NCBI GenBank assembly: GCA_021789735.1
Contig: JAJYJB010000012.1
Span: forward strand, 1-17,704
Reading direction: 5' to 3'
Source of the DNA: Nitrospirota bacterium
GTDB lineage: Bacteria; Nitrospirota; Thermodesulfovibrionia; Thermodesulfovibrionales; JdFR-88
DNA length: 17,704 nt
Position 1 is the first letter of the stretch. Each line of letters starts with the position of its first letter. Shown in pieces: positions 7,738 through 14,486 of the stretch. The notes under the pieces are model-generated. The model searched no databases and was not told the DNA's origin. It saw only the letters and a list, made by a program, of their open reading frames with translations. A program made the position numbers and the translations under genes.

Positions 7738-8298
7738 TCAGGTCCTTTGTTTTTTAATCTCCCTTCCGGGTTTTTTAACGGCCACATAGCCAGAATTCGA
7801 GTGATGACACATCGCGCAGAGACTTCTGGCCATTTTGCCTTTTGTTCTGACGATAAGATATTTATAATTGGGGTTCGTGCCGTGCGGGTCATGACAGCTG
7901 TCACATCTTATTTTCCCGCGCCTGAGAAGTGAAGCAGGCACGCTTACGCCGGCAGCCCCCGCATCCACATGGTGCCCTGCCTCCGGATAGTGGTTGTTAT
8001 GAATGGCACAGACCTGCCCGATCCCCATTTTCTCCATGGCCACGGTTTTTGTTTTTTTATGGCACGACATGCATAAGGCCCTCACACCCGTAAAGCGGTA
8101 ACGCTGCGCCGGGACGGCCGGCTTGTTCAGGGCCGCCAACCTGATCTTGTTTTTGCCTCCCGCGATATGTGCCGCGTGGCAGTCCGCGCATTGCAGCTTG
8201 TCATGAGGGCCGAACGCAACGGCATTTTTTGCTCCGGGGAAAAAAGGGGCAGCGGAAAGAAAAAAGCAAAGGATCCATAAATGCCAGGCCTTGCGCAT
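7738..8298 (-). CDS. exported tetrahaem cytochrome c (doubled-CXXCH type)
   Basis: 186 residues. A signal peptide covers about residues 1-28 (hydrophobic WILCFFLSAAPFF, cleavage likely after AVA). Four covalent haem sites CxxCH follow: 37-41 (CADCH), 76-80 (CMSCH), 132-136 (CDSCH) and 161-165 (CAMCH). They form two pairs, each a CxxCH, a spacer and a second CxxCH, the layout of the doubled-CXXCH domain. Spare histidines (HAAH 41-44; HNNH 100-103 and HH 109-110; HDPH 136-139) could be sixth haem ligands. A periplasmic electron-transfer role is likely; the partner cannot be told from the neighbours, which are unrelated. The tail is basic (KKPGREIKKQRT). The ATG at 8298 has GGGAG eight bases upstream. 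It appears monocistronic, with a perfect TATAAT about 25 bases upstream of the start codon. Confidence 0.93.
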   Translation of the reverse strand: MRKAWHLWILCFFLSAAPFFPGAKNAVAFGPHDKLQCADCHAAHIAGGKNKIRLAALNKPAVPAQRYRFTGVRALCMSCHKKTKTVAMEKMGIGQVCAIHNNHYPEAGHHVDAGAAGVSVPASLLRRGKIRCDSCHDPHGTNPNYKYLIVRTKGKMARSLCAMCHHSNSGYVAVKKPGREIKKQRT

Positions 8299-8321
8299 CG
8301 GACGTCTCCCTGAGTTCCGGC

Positions 8322-8327
8322 ATTATA
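8322..8327 (-). promoter_or_regulatory. candidate -10 element of the cytochrome gene
   Basis: A perfect TATAAT on the - strand 24 bases before the start codon. No acceptable -35 hexamer occurs 16-18 bases upstream, so if it is used it may depend on an activator. The rest of the 145-base gap (8299-8443) is A/T-rich and holds no convincing gene or hairpin terminator for gspN. Confidence 0.3.
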
Positions 8328-8443
8328 CTTGTCTTCCAGGAGTCCGGTTTCCGAAAAAAATCCCTGCTTTTTATTTTATCACCCTGCAAAAGGTTTTTTA
8401 ATCCTTAATTTTTATTTTATCTGTTTTTTCCTTTTTGCCGGGC

Positions 8444-9202
8444 TCAAAGCAACTGCCGGAGGTCCCCAGAAAGAGGGATAACATAATAGCCGGGGGACTG
8501 TTGATAGGGGGCAAGCAGGGGGTTGGGATTCGTTCCCTGGGTGTTTATCTCAAGCTTCAGGTTATAAGCACCGCTTTCGAGGTTTGCATTTCCCTTCACT
8601 TTGGCGTAGGTGTCAGGGGCCTCCAGTGAGACCGACCCGATTTTGAGCTCCGGCCCCGATATCCCCGCTACCCCGTTTGCCGACCTGAAACCGTAGGGGA
8701 AGTTGCCCAGGTCATCAACGGTGAAAAGGATGCTGCCCTTTCCGCCGCTGAATGCCAGGTCCGCATTAAGAAGGCCTGAAACGGACCCTTTGACCGGCGG
8801 AAGCTCCCCTATCTGGACGCCATCAAGACGGACACGCACTTTCCCTTGTCCCGAAACGAGGCCGTAATCAAAGACGCCTCTTGCCTTGCCGCCGGCAAGC
8901 GAGGCGCGAAAGGGGATTTCCAGGCGGAGGAGCAGGAGTGAAAGCGGGTTTATCCGTCCCCGCACGTCCCTTAAGACCAAGGCATCTTTCCCGCCGCTTT
9001 TTGCGCTTACCGCGTCCGCACCGAAACTGAAGAAAAGCCCCTTATGAAAATGCGCCGCCACTATTTCAACGCCAGGGCCCAAGGGGTGCGAGGCCAGCAT
9101 ATACTCTATGGTTGAATTGGGCACGGCGGCGTACCAGACGAGCATGGGCAGCGCGACCAGCGCCGCAAGCACTATGAGGGCCTTTTTTTTTGCTTTTTTC
9201 AT
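8444..9202 (-). CDS. gspN: type II secretion system protein GspN
   Basis: 252 residues. A short basic N-terminus (MKKAKKKA) is followed by one membrane segment (about 8-28) and a long beta-rich periplasmic domain typical of GspN/T2SSN (GKVRVRLDGVQIGELPPVKGSV and repeated glycine-rich strands). GspN is an accessory inner-membrane component of some type II secretion systems; its role is poorly defined and it is dispensable in several species. It is last in the gsp block, separated from gspM by a 51-base A/T-rich gap and lacking a clear Shine-Dalgarno near its ATG. Identification rests on fold-type sequence features plus position after gspL/gspM. Confidence 0.85.
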   Translation of the reverse strand: MKKAKKKALIVLAALVALPMLVWYAAVPNSTIEYMLASHPLGPGVEIVAAHFHKGLFFSFGADAVSAKSGGKDALVLRDVRGRINPLSLLLLRLEIPFRASLAGGKARGVFDYGLVSGQGKVRVRLDGVQIGELPPVKGSVSGLLNADLAFSGGKGSILFTVDDLGNFPYGFRSANGVAGISGPELKIGSVSLEAPDTYAKVKGNANLESGAYNLKLEINTQGTNPNPLLAPYQQSPGYYVIPLSGDLRQLL

Positions 9203-9253
9203 TGGATCAAAAATAAAAAAACCTCTTTCCCATGCAGGTAAACCGGAAAGAAA

Positions 9254-9838
9254 CTATTTTTGGGCCCTTGTAAGAGCCACAACAAGCCTTATGTCCAGCG
9301 CGGGCGCCGAAAAGGAGTTCCTGAAATCCGCCTCCTTGACGGTCAGCAGCATCGGGGCATATTCGATCCTGTAAAGCAGGTTCACCGTCTCGTTCAGGTC
9401 CGCTTTTTTAAGCGTCACCTCGGCCTGCTCCGACGTGAACCCATCCACGGTCTTGGTCCCAAGCGGGTTTATGGTCGCCACCTTATCTTTAAGCCCGGTG
9501 CCGGTGAAAAGCCCGTCCAGCGCATTGATTATCCCCTGGCGAGGGCTGAGCGCGGCGCGCCTCTTGAACTCATCCACCTGGCCTTTAAGAGAAGCGTATT
9601 GCCGGACCACCGTCTCGAAACGGGCCTCGGTCTGCCTGTCATAGGCGACCCTCCGCGCAGCGGCCCCCCTGGCGATCCAGAGAGACAGCGCAAGGACGGC
9701 AAGCGCGCCGATAACGGCCGCGGGCACCAGAAGTTTTCTTTGCCCCCGGTCAAGAATAAACTTCCGGGCGGACTCCGGAAGTCCCCGGAGCTTTTCGTTC
9801 AGACCGTCGATGTATGCCCTTATGTTCGTATCCTTCAT
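9254..9838 (-). CDS. gspM: type II secretion system inner-membrane protein GspM
   Basis: 194 residues. A short cytoplasmic N-terminus is followed by one membrane segment (about 36-57, LLVPAAVIGALAVLALSLWI). A periplasmic helix (around ETVVRQYASLKGQVDEFKRR) and a ferredoxin-like C-terminal domain (around VDGFTSEQAEVTLKKADLNE to VKEADFRNS) complete it. This is the GspM/PilO-like layout. GspM pairs with GspL in the inner-membrane assembly platform and links the GspE ATPase to the pseudopilus. Its ATG overlaps the gspL stop (ATGA, 9835-9838), implying coupled translation. GspM proteins diverge strongly in sequence, so the assignment leans on topology and position. Confidence 0.85.
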   Translation of the reverse strand: MKDTNIRAYIDGLNEKLRGLPESARKFILDRGQRKLLVPAAVIGALAVLALSLWIARGAAARRVAYDRQTEARFETVVRQYASLKGQVDEFKRRAALSPRQGIINALDGLFTGTGLKDKVATINPLGTKTVDGFTSEQAEVTLKKADLNETVNLLYRIEYAPMLLTVKEADFRNSFSAPALDIRLVVALTRAQK

Positions 9839-10914
9839 TTCACGCTCAGGGTGAAGACAACGGTGTTTCCGGACTGGCTTGTTTCAAGCACATTTACCTG
9901 GCTGAAGTACGGCGCGATGGCGTTTTTTTCAGCCTCCACGTCTGAAAGCGAGCGTGCCTCGCCTTTAAGGGCCATCCCTCCGCTGTTCATCGAGATGTCC
10001 TTTATTATCACTCCTGCCGCCTTGTGCAGCGAAAGCTTCTTGAGGTCTTTGAGGGGGGAAAGCCCGCCAAAGCCGGTTTTTTCCCTCTTCAGCTCCGCAA
10101 GGCCCCCTTCAAGCTCCATAAGAGAGACATCTATATTGCCCACTCCGTGGCCCGGCATCATCCTGGAAATGGCCTTGCCCATCTGCCCCTCCATGGCCCT
10201 GGCCTGCCTGTTCAGAAAATAAACGCCCATGGCGGATTTTATCGAAAACGCCAGGAGTAGCAGCGATGCAAGAACGAAGGCGGTCTTTATCCGCCGTCCG
10301 AATTCCTCTCTGGGTTTTGCATACTGGAGCTCCCCCGTCCTTAGATTTATTACCGGTCCGGGTTTCCTGGACAGCTCGGCCAGTGCCAGGGCAGCCCGCT
10401 CCTCCGGCCCGGATGGCGGCGGGGCAAGCAGCGCCCCGGAGATATCGGATCCCCCCGCCTCCAGGATGCAAGCAAGCTCTATGGATGTGACTGCGGACGG
10501 CTCCAGCCCCGCCGCCTTCATGGAGTCTATAATGGCCCGGAGCGTCTTTTTTTCCGTGTACACCGCAAGCACCTTTTGTGCCCCGTCCGCTTCACCCACC
10601 GGGACCACGTCCCAGACTATCTCGTCAAGCCCCTTGAGCACCATCCCCTCCAGCTCAAATGGCAGGGCGTGGCGGATCTTCTCTATGCCCGTGAAGGGGA
10701 ATTCGAGGAGCCTGAAGCCAAGCATGGAAAGAGGCAGGCCAAGACATACGTCCTCAACGGCGGGCACATGCTCCCCCGGCGCGGTCGCGAATTTTTTTTC
10801 TTGAGCGTCGATCGTGAACGGGATGGAGGTGAACAGCTGCCCTTTTTCTTTTTTTCCGTCAAAGACAAAGACGGTGCCGCCCCCGGCGTCTTTCAGATCA
10901 AAAAAGGCATTCAT
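9835..10914 (-). CDS. gspL: type II secretion system inner-membrane protein GspL
   Basis: 359 residues. An actin-like/PilM-like cytoplasmic part (residues 1 to about 205) includes the FPFTGIEKIRHALPFELEGM segment seen in GspL. A membrane helix lies at about 209-234 (TAFVLASLLLLAFSIKSAMG), and a periplasmic ferredoxin-like domain follows (ending SQSGNTVVFTLSVK). GspL recruits the GspE ATPase through its cytoplasmic part and dimerises with GspM in the periplasm. Its ATG immediately follows the gspK TAG with no spacer and has GGAG about eight bases upstream, inside gspK. It overlaps gspM by 4 bases. Confidence 0.92.
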   Translation of the reverse strand: MNAFFDLKDAGGGTVFVFDGKKEKGQLFTSIPFTIDAQEKKFATAPGEHVPAVEDVCLGLPLSMLGFRLLEFPFTGIEKIRHALPFELEGMVLKGLDEIVWDVVPVGEADGAQKVLAVYTEKKTLRAIIDSMKAAGLEPSAVTSIELACILEAGGSDISGALLAPPPSGPEERAALALAELSRKPGPVINLRTGELQYAKPREEFGRRIKTAFVLASLLLLAFSIKSAMGVYFLNRQARAMEGQMGKAISRMMPGHGVGNIDVSLMELEGGLAELKREKTGFGGLSPLKDLKKLSLHKAAGVIIKDISMNSGGMALKGEARSLSDVEAEKNAIAPYFSQVNVLETSQSGNTVVFTLSVK

Positions 10915-11817
10915 CTAGTTCTCTCTCCAGAAGAGTATCTTTCCGCTTGTGTCCATAACGCCATCCACAGTCCTCACCAGCCCGTCCTTTTCTGCGCTTG
11001 CAGTTATGCTTATGGCGGAGCTTGAGACGGTTATCTCAGGGGCGAGCTGCATGCCAAGGCTTTCAAACCCTGCGACCTGCGAAAGCTGGCCGATGTTTTG
11101 AAACGGCTCCAGTTTTCTTCTTTCGATGACCCTTTCGGCCAGGTCCTGGCTTATGTTGTCCGAAAGGCTCATTAGAACCGGGGCTTGCGCGGTGTTTATG
11201 TTTATCAAGCCATCTCCGTAGACGGTCACGTAATTTTTTAGTGTATCATAAGAGGCCTCATCGATGAACAATTGTAACTCCTGCGTGCTGTCCAGATAGC
11301 CCCTCTTCGTTTTTCCGTCCGTCACCATGCCGGATGCGGCCGCAGGGTTTATCCAGTATGCCACCTTGTCCGCAATGGATGCGTCCAGGTGCAGGGCGTT
11401 CAGCAGTCTTCTGAAGGACTGGTAGGCATTCCTGTTCAGGTTTCCGTTGGGCTGGACAATGGTGTTTAAGTTGAATTTTGCGTTCTCGTCGCCCGCCAGG
11501 AAGTTGACCGTCGTTCCGTCACCCAGAGGGATTGTGATGTTCTCCCCGTCCACGGGTATAGTGCCCTGGGCAAGCGCCTGGAGGAGGTAATTGCCGGAGC
11601 TGTCTATGAGGGAAGAACCTTCGGTGGAGAGTGCCTGGAGGGTGTCCAGGTTGTGGAGGCCGCTTACGTTCACATATACCGCATAAGCAAAGTCCACCGC
11701 CAGGGCCAGGAGCACGGCAAGCACCAGGAGGACCAGGACGAGGACAAACCCTCCGTTTTTCTCCGCGGCCCCCGCTTTTCCCTCTTTCTTTCTCGTCCTC
11801 AAGGCAGTCATTCCCAT
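10915..11817 (-). CDS. gspK: type II secretion minor pseudopilin GspK
   Basis: 300 residues, large for a pseudopilin as GspK always is. A basic leader ends in a prepilin peptidase site after NGG (residue 23), followed by a hydrophobic helix FVLVLVLLVLAVLLALAVDF. Position +5 is not Glu, the typical GspK deviation, consistent with its place at the pseudopilus tip. The GspK-specific alpha-helical insert and the conserved DENAKFNLNTI, WINPAAASG and GLININTAQAPVL segments are present. GspK caps the tip with GspI and GspJ. ATG 11817 has no good Shine-Dalgarno; a second ATG lies two codons later. It follows gspJ by 32 bases and abuts gspL. Confidence 0.94.
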   Translation of the reverse strand: MGMTALRTRKKEGKAGAAEKNGGFVLVLVLLVLAVLLALAVDFAYAVYVNVSGLHNLDTLQALSTEGSSLIDSSGNYLLQALAQGTIPVDGENITIPLGDGTTVNFLAGDENAKFNLNTIVQPNGNLNRNAYQSFRRLLNALHLDASIADKVAYWINPAAASGMVTDGKTKRGYLDSTQELQLFIDEASYDTLKNYVTVYGDGLININTAQAPVLMSLSDNISQDLAERVIERRKLEPFQNIGQLSQVAGFESLGMQLAPEITVSSSAISITASAEKDGLVRTVDGVMDTSGKILFWREN

Positions 11818-11849
11818 TTTTTTATCTTTTTTTACAGCATCCGTCCGCT

Positions 11850-12458
11850 TTAAAGTATTTTCCCTATCCTTGGTGTCACCGTTTCCTCAAGGGTAAGGGG
11901 TGCGCCCTTAAAGTACATCTTAAGGGTGACATGGACGTCCCCCGGCGGGTTCCCGGCCTGCACGTTCCTCACCCATTTTCCCCCGGAATATATCCGGACC
12001 GAAAACTCCTTGATATTTTCGATCATGGGGGCATTCTCGATGGCGCCGTCCGGCGTCTGCAGTTCCTTGAAGAGGTCTATCGTGCCTTTTTTGTCCCCTT
12101 CCTTTGCGTAGTAGCTTATCTTTGACAGGACGCCGTTTTGGGGCGAGAACGCGGAGAAGGAGAAGCTCGAGCCCTTTTTGCCGAAATACTCCTTGTCCAC
12201 AAGAATTACGGGCCCGTCCATCGCCTCTATCTCCCGCCTGAGGACGTCCATGATCTTCTGGGCCTCATACATCTTTACAAGGGAGCTGTTGGCCCCCTCC
12301 CGCGCTTTCTCCACCAGGAAGAACGTGCCGTAAACGGCGGCAAGCACCACCACTGTAAGCGCGGTCGCAAGCAATACCTCAAGCAAGGTAAAGCCCCCGT
12401 TTTTCCTTCCGGGCGGCCCGTCGGCCTGCCTCCTCCGGTATGCGTGCGTTATGTTCAT
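11850..12458 (-). CDS. gspJ: type II secretion minor pseudopilin GspJ
   Basis: 202 residues. A 22-residue basic leader ends NGG, with the prepilin cleavage site just before FTLLEVLLATALTVVVLAAV; Phe+1 and Glu+5 are present. A beta-rich C-terminal domain typical of GspJ follows (VRIYSGGKWVRNV, VHVTLKMYFKG, ending TPRIGKIL). It forms the GspI-J-K tip complex of the pseudopilus. The ATG overlaps the gspI stop codon by 4 bases (12455-12458), so the two are translationally coupled. Confidence 0.92.
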   Translation of the reverse strand: MNITHAYRRRQADGPPGRKNGGFTLLEVLLATALTVVVLAAVYGTFFLVEKAREGANSSLVKMYEAQKIMDVLRREIEAMDGPVILVDKEYFGKKGSSFSFSAFSPQNGVLSKISYYAKEGDKKGTIDLFKELQTPDGAIENAPMIENIKEFSVRIYSGGKWVRNVQAGNPPGDVHVTLKMYFKGAPLTLEETVTPRIGKIL

Positions 12459-12790
12459 TTGGCTATGAATATCTTAAGGTCCGTCTTGTCGCGGCCCTTC
12501 CAGACCGTGAGCACCAGCTCGTTAAGGAAGGGCAGCGGGCTGTTTACGATGCTTGTCTTGTATGAATAATCCTGGTATGGCTCCGGGAAATTGCCTTTTT
12601 CCTTCGCGGGGGCGGCCTTAAGCTCGTGCAGTTTTTCCATGCCCAGCATGGAGGCGACCGAAAGCGTCTGGTACCTGTTTATAACGGAAAGGTGGTAGTT
12701 CACCATGTCTATTATGGCCACGAGCAGCCCGCCGACGATGGCGATGGCTATAAGCACCTCAAGCAGGGAGAAACCTTCATTTCTTCTCAT
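12455..12790 (-). CDS. gspI: type II secretion minor pseudopilin GspI
   Basis: 111 residues. A 6-residue leader MRRNEG is followed by FSLLEVLIAIAIVGGLLVAI, a canonical prepilin N-terminus with Phe+1 and Glu+5. The small globular C-terminus (around MLGMEKLHELKAAPAKEKG and ELVLTVWKGRD) matches GspI in size and order. GspI nucleates the tip complex with GspJ and GspK. Both ends overlap the neighbours by 4 bases (ATGA at 12787-12790 with gspH and at 12455-12458 with gspJ), so stoichiometry is probably set by coupled translation. Confidence 0.92.
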   Translation of the reverse strand: MRRNEGFSLLEVLIAIAIVGGLLVAIIDMVNYHLSVINRYQTLSVASMLGMEKLHELKAAPAKEKGNFPEPYQDYSYKTSIVNSPLPFLNELVLTVWKGRDKTDLKIFIAK

Positions 12791-13239
12791 TTGCTGCTTA
12801 CCTTTACCCTTCCGCTAAGCTCGTTCAGCGAGACCTTCCAGAGCGCCCCCTTGCCCTTCATGTAGACGTCGATATTTTCGGGAGCCCCCATGGGGCCAAA
12901 AAAGACCTTCAAGGACCCCTCGGTGACGGAGCCCCTTGAGGGCATTACAACACGGGTCAGCCCCTTCACGTCCATGGACCTCTTGCCTTCGGGGCCGTCC
13001 CACGAGATCTTTTTGGAGTCCAGATCGAATGTGATGTCGAAGTTTTTTTTCATCGCGACCGACGAGTCGTTCAGCTCCCGCAGGACGGAGGCCACCTTGA
13101 GCGCGTCGGTCCGGGTGTAAGTACGCCTGAACGCAGGGACAGCCAGCGTGAAAAAGAGGGAAATGATGAAGAGGACGACTACAAGTTCAAGGAACGTGAA
13201 GCCTTTACTGCATTTCCCAGTTGTCGATATCCGCGTCAT
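12787..13239 (-). CDS. gspH: type II secretion minor pseudopilin GspH
   Basis: 150 residues from the start chosen here. The leader [13 protein letters not shown] (13 residues) is cleaved before [20 protein letters not shown], with Phe+1 and Glu+5 present. The remaining beta-rich domain matches GspH in size. The open frame extends upstream to ATGs at 13263 and 13272, but those would give overlaps of 59 and 68 bases with gspG and an unusually long leader. ATG 13239 has AAGGCGG about eight bases upstream and overlaps the gspG end by 35 bases. GspH sits between the GspG shaft and the GspI/J/K tip. Confidence 0.88.
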   Translation of the reverse strand: MTRISTTGKCSKGFTFLELVVVLFIISLFFTLAVPAFRRTYTRTDALKVASVLRELNDSSVAMKKNFDITFDLDSKKISWDGPEGKRSMDVKGLTRVVMPSRGSVTEGSLKVFFGPMGAPENIDVYMKGKGALWKVSLNELSGRVKVSSK

Positions 13240-13639
13240 AGCCCTTGCCGCCTTCTTTTCCATCCGCGCCAAGGGAGCTCAGGTCAAAATCGCCGTGAGT
13301 CCCGGGACAGATGTACACGAAGGGGTTTCCCCAGGGGTCGACAGGGACTTTCTTCTGCTCCAGGTATCCGCCATTCCTGTAATTCTTTGGCACCGGCGGG
13401 TCTGTGGGAGGAGTGATCAGCGCCTGAAGGCCCTGATCGGTTGTAGGATAAAACCCGTTGTCCAGCTTGTAGAGCTTTAGAGCAGTCTCGAAGTCCTTGA
13501 TCTGAACTTTCGCCTCTGTTACTTTTGCCTCGTCGGTCCTGCCCATTATCTTGGGAGCGACTATGGCGGCCAGAATCCCCAGGATGAAGACTACGACCAG
13601 TATCTCCAGGAGTGTGAAACCTTTCCTGTTTTTAAACAT
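13205..13639 (-). CDS. gspG: type II secretion major pseudopilin GspG
   Basis: 144 residues. The 7-residue leader MFKNRKG is cut before [20 protein letters not shown], a textbook prepilin helix with Glu+5. The rest matches the major pseudopilin closely: [20 protein letters not shown], the [17 protein letters not shown] loop, and the C-terminal [17 protein letters not shown], whose aspartates form the family's calcium site. GspG polymerises into the pseudopilus that pushes substrates through the secretin. It is the first gene of the block. There is no Shine-Dalgarno in the usual place; the bases before ATG are AAGAG directly preceded by a TAAAAT -10 element, suggesting a leaderless message. 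gspC-F are not upstream; pth is. Confidence 0.96.
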   Translation of the reverse strand: MFKNRKGFTLLEILVVVFILGILAAIVAPKIMGRTDEAKVTEAKVQIKDFETALKLYKLDNGFYPTTDQGLQALITPPTDPPVPKNYRNGGYLEQKKVPVDPWGNPFVYICPGTHGDFDLSSLGADGKEGGKGYDADIDNWEMQ

Positions 13640-13644
13640 CTCTT

Positions 13645-13673
13645 ATTTTACTATTTTTGACCCGATATGCCAA
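13645..13673 (-). promoter_or_regulatory. predicted gspG promoter placed for a leaderless mRNA
   Basis: On the - strand TTGGCA (13673-13668) and TAAAAT (13650-13645) are 17 bases apart. The -10 ends only five bases before the gspG ATG (13639), so transcription would start at or within a base of the start codon. Confidence 0.5.
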
Positions 13674-13780
13674 GTGGGATGATGGATGGTAAAATGGGCG
13701 GCAAGCTGCCAGGAGGGGCGGACCATGACAGGTCAGAAAATCCCTTGCATTTGAATTTCGAAGGAACTCAAAAAGCGGTA

Positions 13781-13806
13781 AAGCGAAAGGCCGGTGCCGC
13801 CCCGGC
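13781..13806 (-). terminator. possible terminator downstream of pth
   Basis: On the - strand GCCGG (13806-13802) pairs with CCGGC (13794-13790) around a 7-base loop, followed by an imperfect T-rich tract (CTTTCGCTT). The stem is short and the tract interrupted, so this is a weak call. The 215-base gap between pth and gspG otherwise holds the gspG promoter and a small dyad (GGCA-AGC-TGCC, 13700-13710). Confidence 0.35.
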
Positions 13807-13854
13807 GTTTGCAAAAACTGAGGTGCTGCCCGGGACAATAGCGGAACTTTTATT

Positions 13855-14418
13855 TCAGTTGAACTTGTTCATGGCCGCCTCCACGCCATGAGTGATCACG
13901 TCTATCGCCGCCAGGGCCGCCCTGTGGACGGCCTCTTCCATCAGGGGGGCCTCGTCTTTGCTGAACTTCTGAAGGACGTAGACATCGGCAGGCAGCGAGG
14001 GGTCCCTGCCCACTCCTATCTTCACTCTTATGAACTCTCTGGTGCCCGTCTCCCGGATAACCGACTCCACGCCGCGGTGTCCGCCGGCCGAGCCGTTTTT
14101 CCTTACCCTTATCCTGGCGGCCGCCATGTCTATGTCGTCATGGATGACTATGAGATTTTTTTCCGCGAGGATGCGGTTTTTTCTGAGGACTTCCCTCACC
14201 GCCGCGCCGCTGCGGTTCATATAGGTGAGGGGTTTTAGGAGGAGCACGGCAAGGCCGCCCGCTTCGGCCCGGGCCATGAGGTATTCCGTGTTTTTTGGGC
14301 CCGGCTCCCACTGCGCCCCGAGCAGGCGGGCAAGCTCATCTGCAGCCATGAATCCGGCGTTGTGCCGGGTCTTCAGATACTTTCTGTCAGGGTTGCCAAG
14401 CCCGGCTACAAGCCACAA
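13855..14418 (-). CDS. pth: peptidyl-tRNA hydrolase
   Basis: 187 residues, normal length. Pth cleaves peptidyl-tRNAs that drop off the ribosome, releasing tRNA for reuse. All signatures are visible: GLGNP with N9, the catalytic His in RHNAG (H19), KPLTYMNRSG with N68, HDDID (93-97) and GSAGGHRG (109-116), followed by RVKIGVGR. The start is TTG at 14418. The frame has a stop (TAA) five codons upstream and no ATG/GTG before the conserved GLGNP, so TTG is the only usable start. No Shine-Dalgarno is near; an AAAGG lies 16-17 bases away. It follows rplY by 68 bases and ends the ispE-prs-rplY-pth transcript. Confidence 0.95.
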   Translation of the reverse strand: MWLVAGLGNPDRKYLKTRHNAGFMAADELARLLGAQWEPGPKNTEYLMARAEAGGLAVLLLKPLTYMNRSGAAVREVLRKNRILAEKNLIVIHDDIDMAAARIRVRKNGSAGGHRGVESVIRETGTREFIRVKIGVGRDPSLPADVYVLQKFSKDEAPLMEEAVHRAALAAIDVITHGVEAAMNKFN

Positions 14419-14463
14419 GGTTTTTGTTTATTTGCCTTTTAGGTTCTTATTTGATTTTGCCGT

Positions 14464-14475
14464 TTCCCGCGGGAA
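14464..14475. repeat. 12-bp perfect palindrome between rplY and pth
   Basis: TTCCCGCGGGAA is a perfect dyad in the 68-base rplY-pth spacer. It is not followed by a T-run on the - strand, so it does not look like an intrinsic terminator. It could be an operator, an mRNA hairpin or chance. Confidence 0.3.
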
Positions 14476-14486
14476 GAAAAAGCCGC

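Noticed and set aside
9260..10222. A 320-codon open frame on the + strand
   Set aside because: It is antisense to gspM and gspL, which fit the gsp gene order and topology; the translated product shows no domain and an unnatural composition.
11690..12790. Repeated 'CAAGCACC / CTCAAGC' motifs spaced through the gsp genes
   Set aside because: They encode the conserved LLEVL-type pseudopilin helices and similar hydrophobic segments. Spacing follows gene starts, so this is paralogy and not a CRISPR or integron repeat.
13695..13720. Possible sigma-54 promoter upstream of gspG (TGGCAG...TTGCCGC on the - strand)
   Set aside because: The GG to GC spacing is 9 bases instead of the required 10, and the position does not suit the gspG start; the sigma-70-type elements closer to the ATG fit better.
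13667..13891. A 74-codon open frame in the pth-gspG gap
   Set aside because: There is no ribosome-binding site before its ATG, it runs over the gspG promoter and into the 3' end of pth on the opposite strand, and the Met/Gly/Lys-rich start looks like chance.
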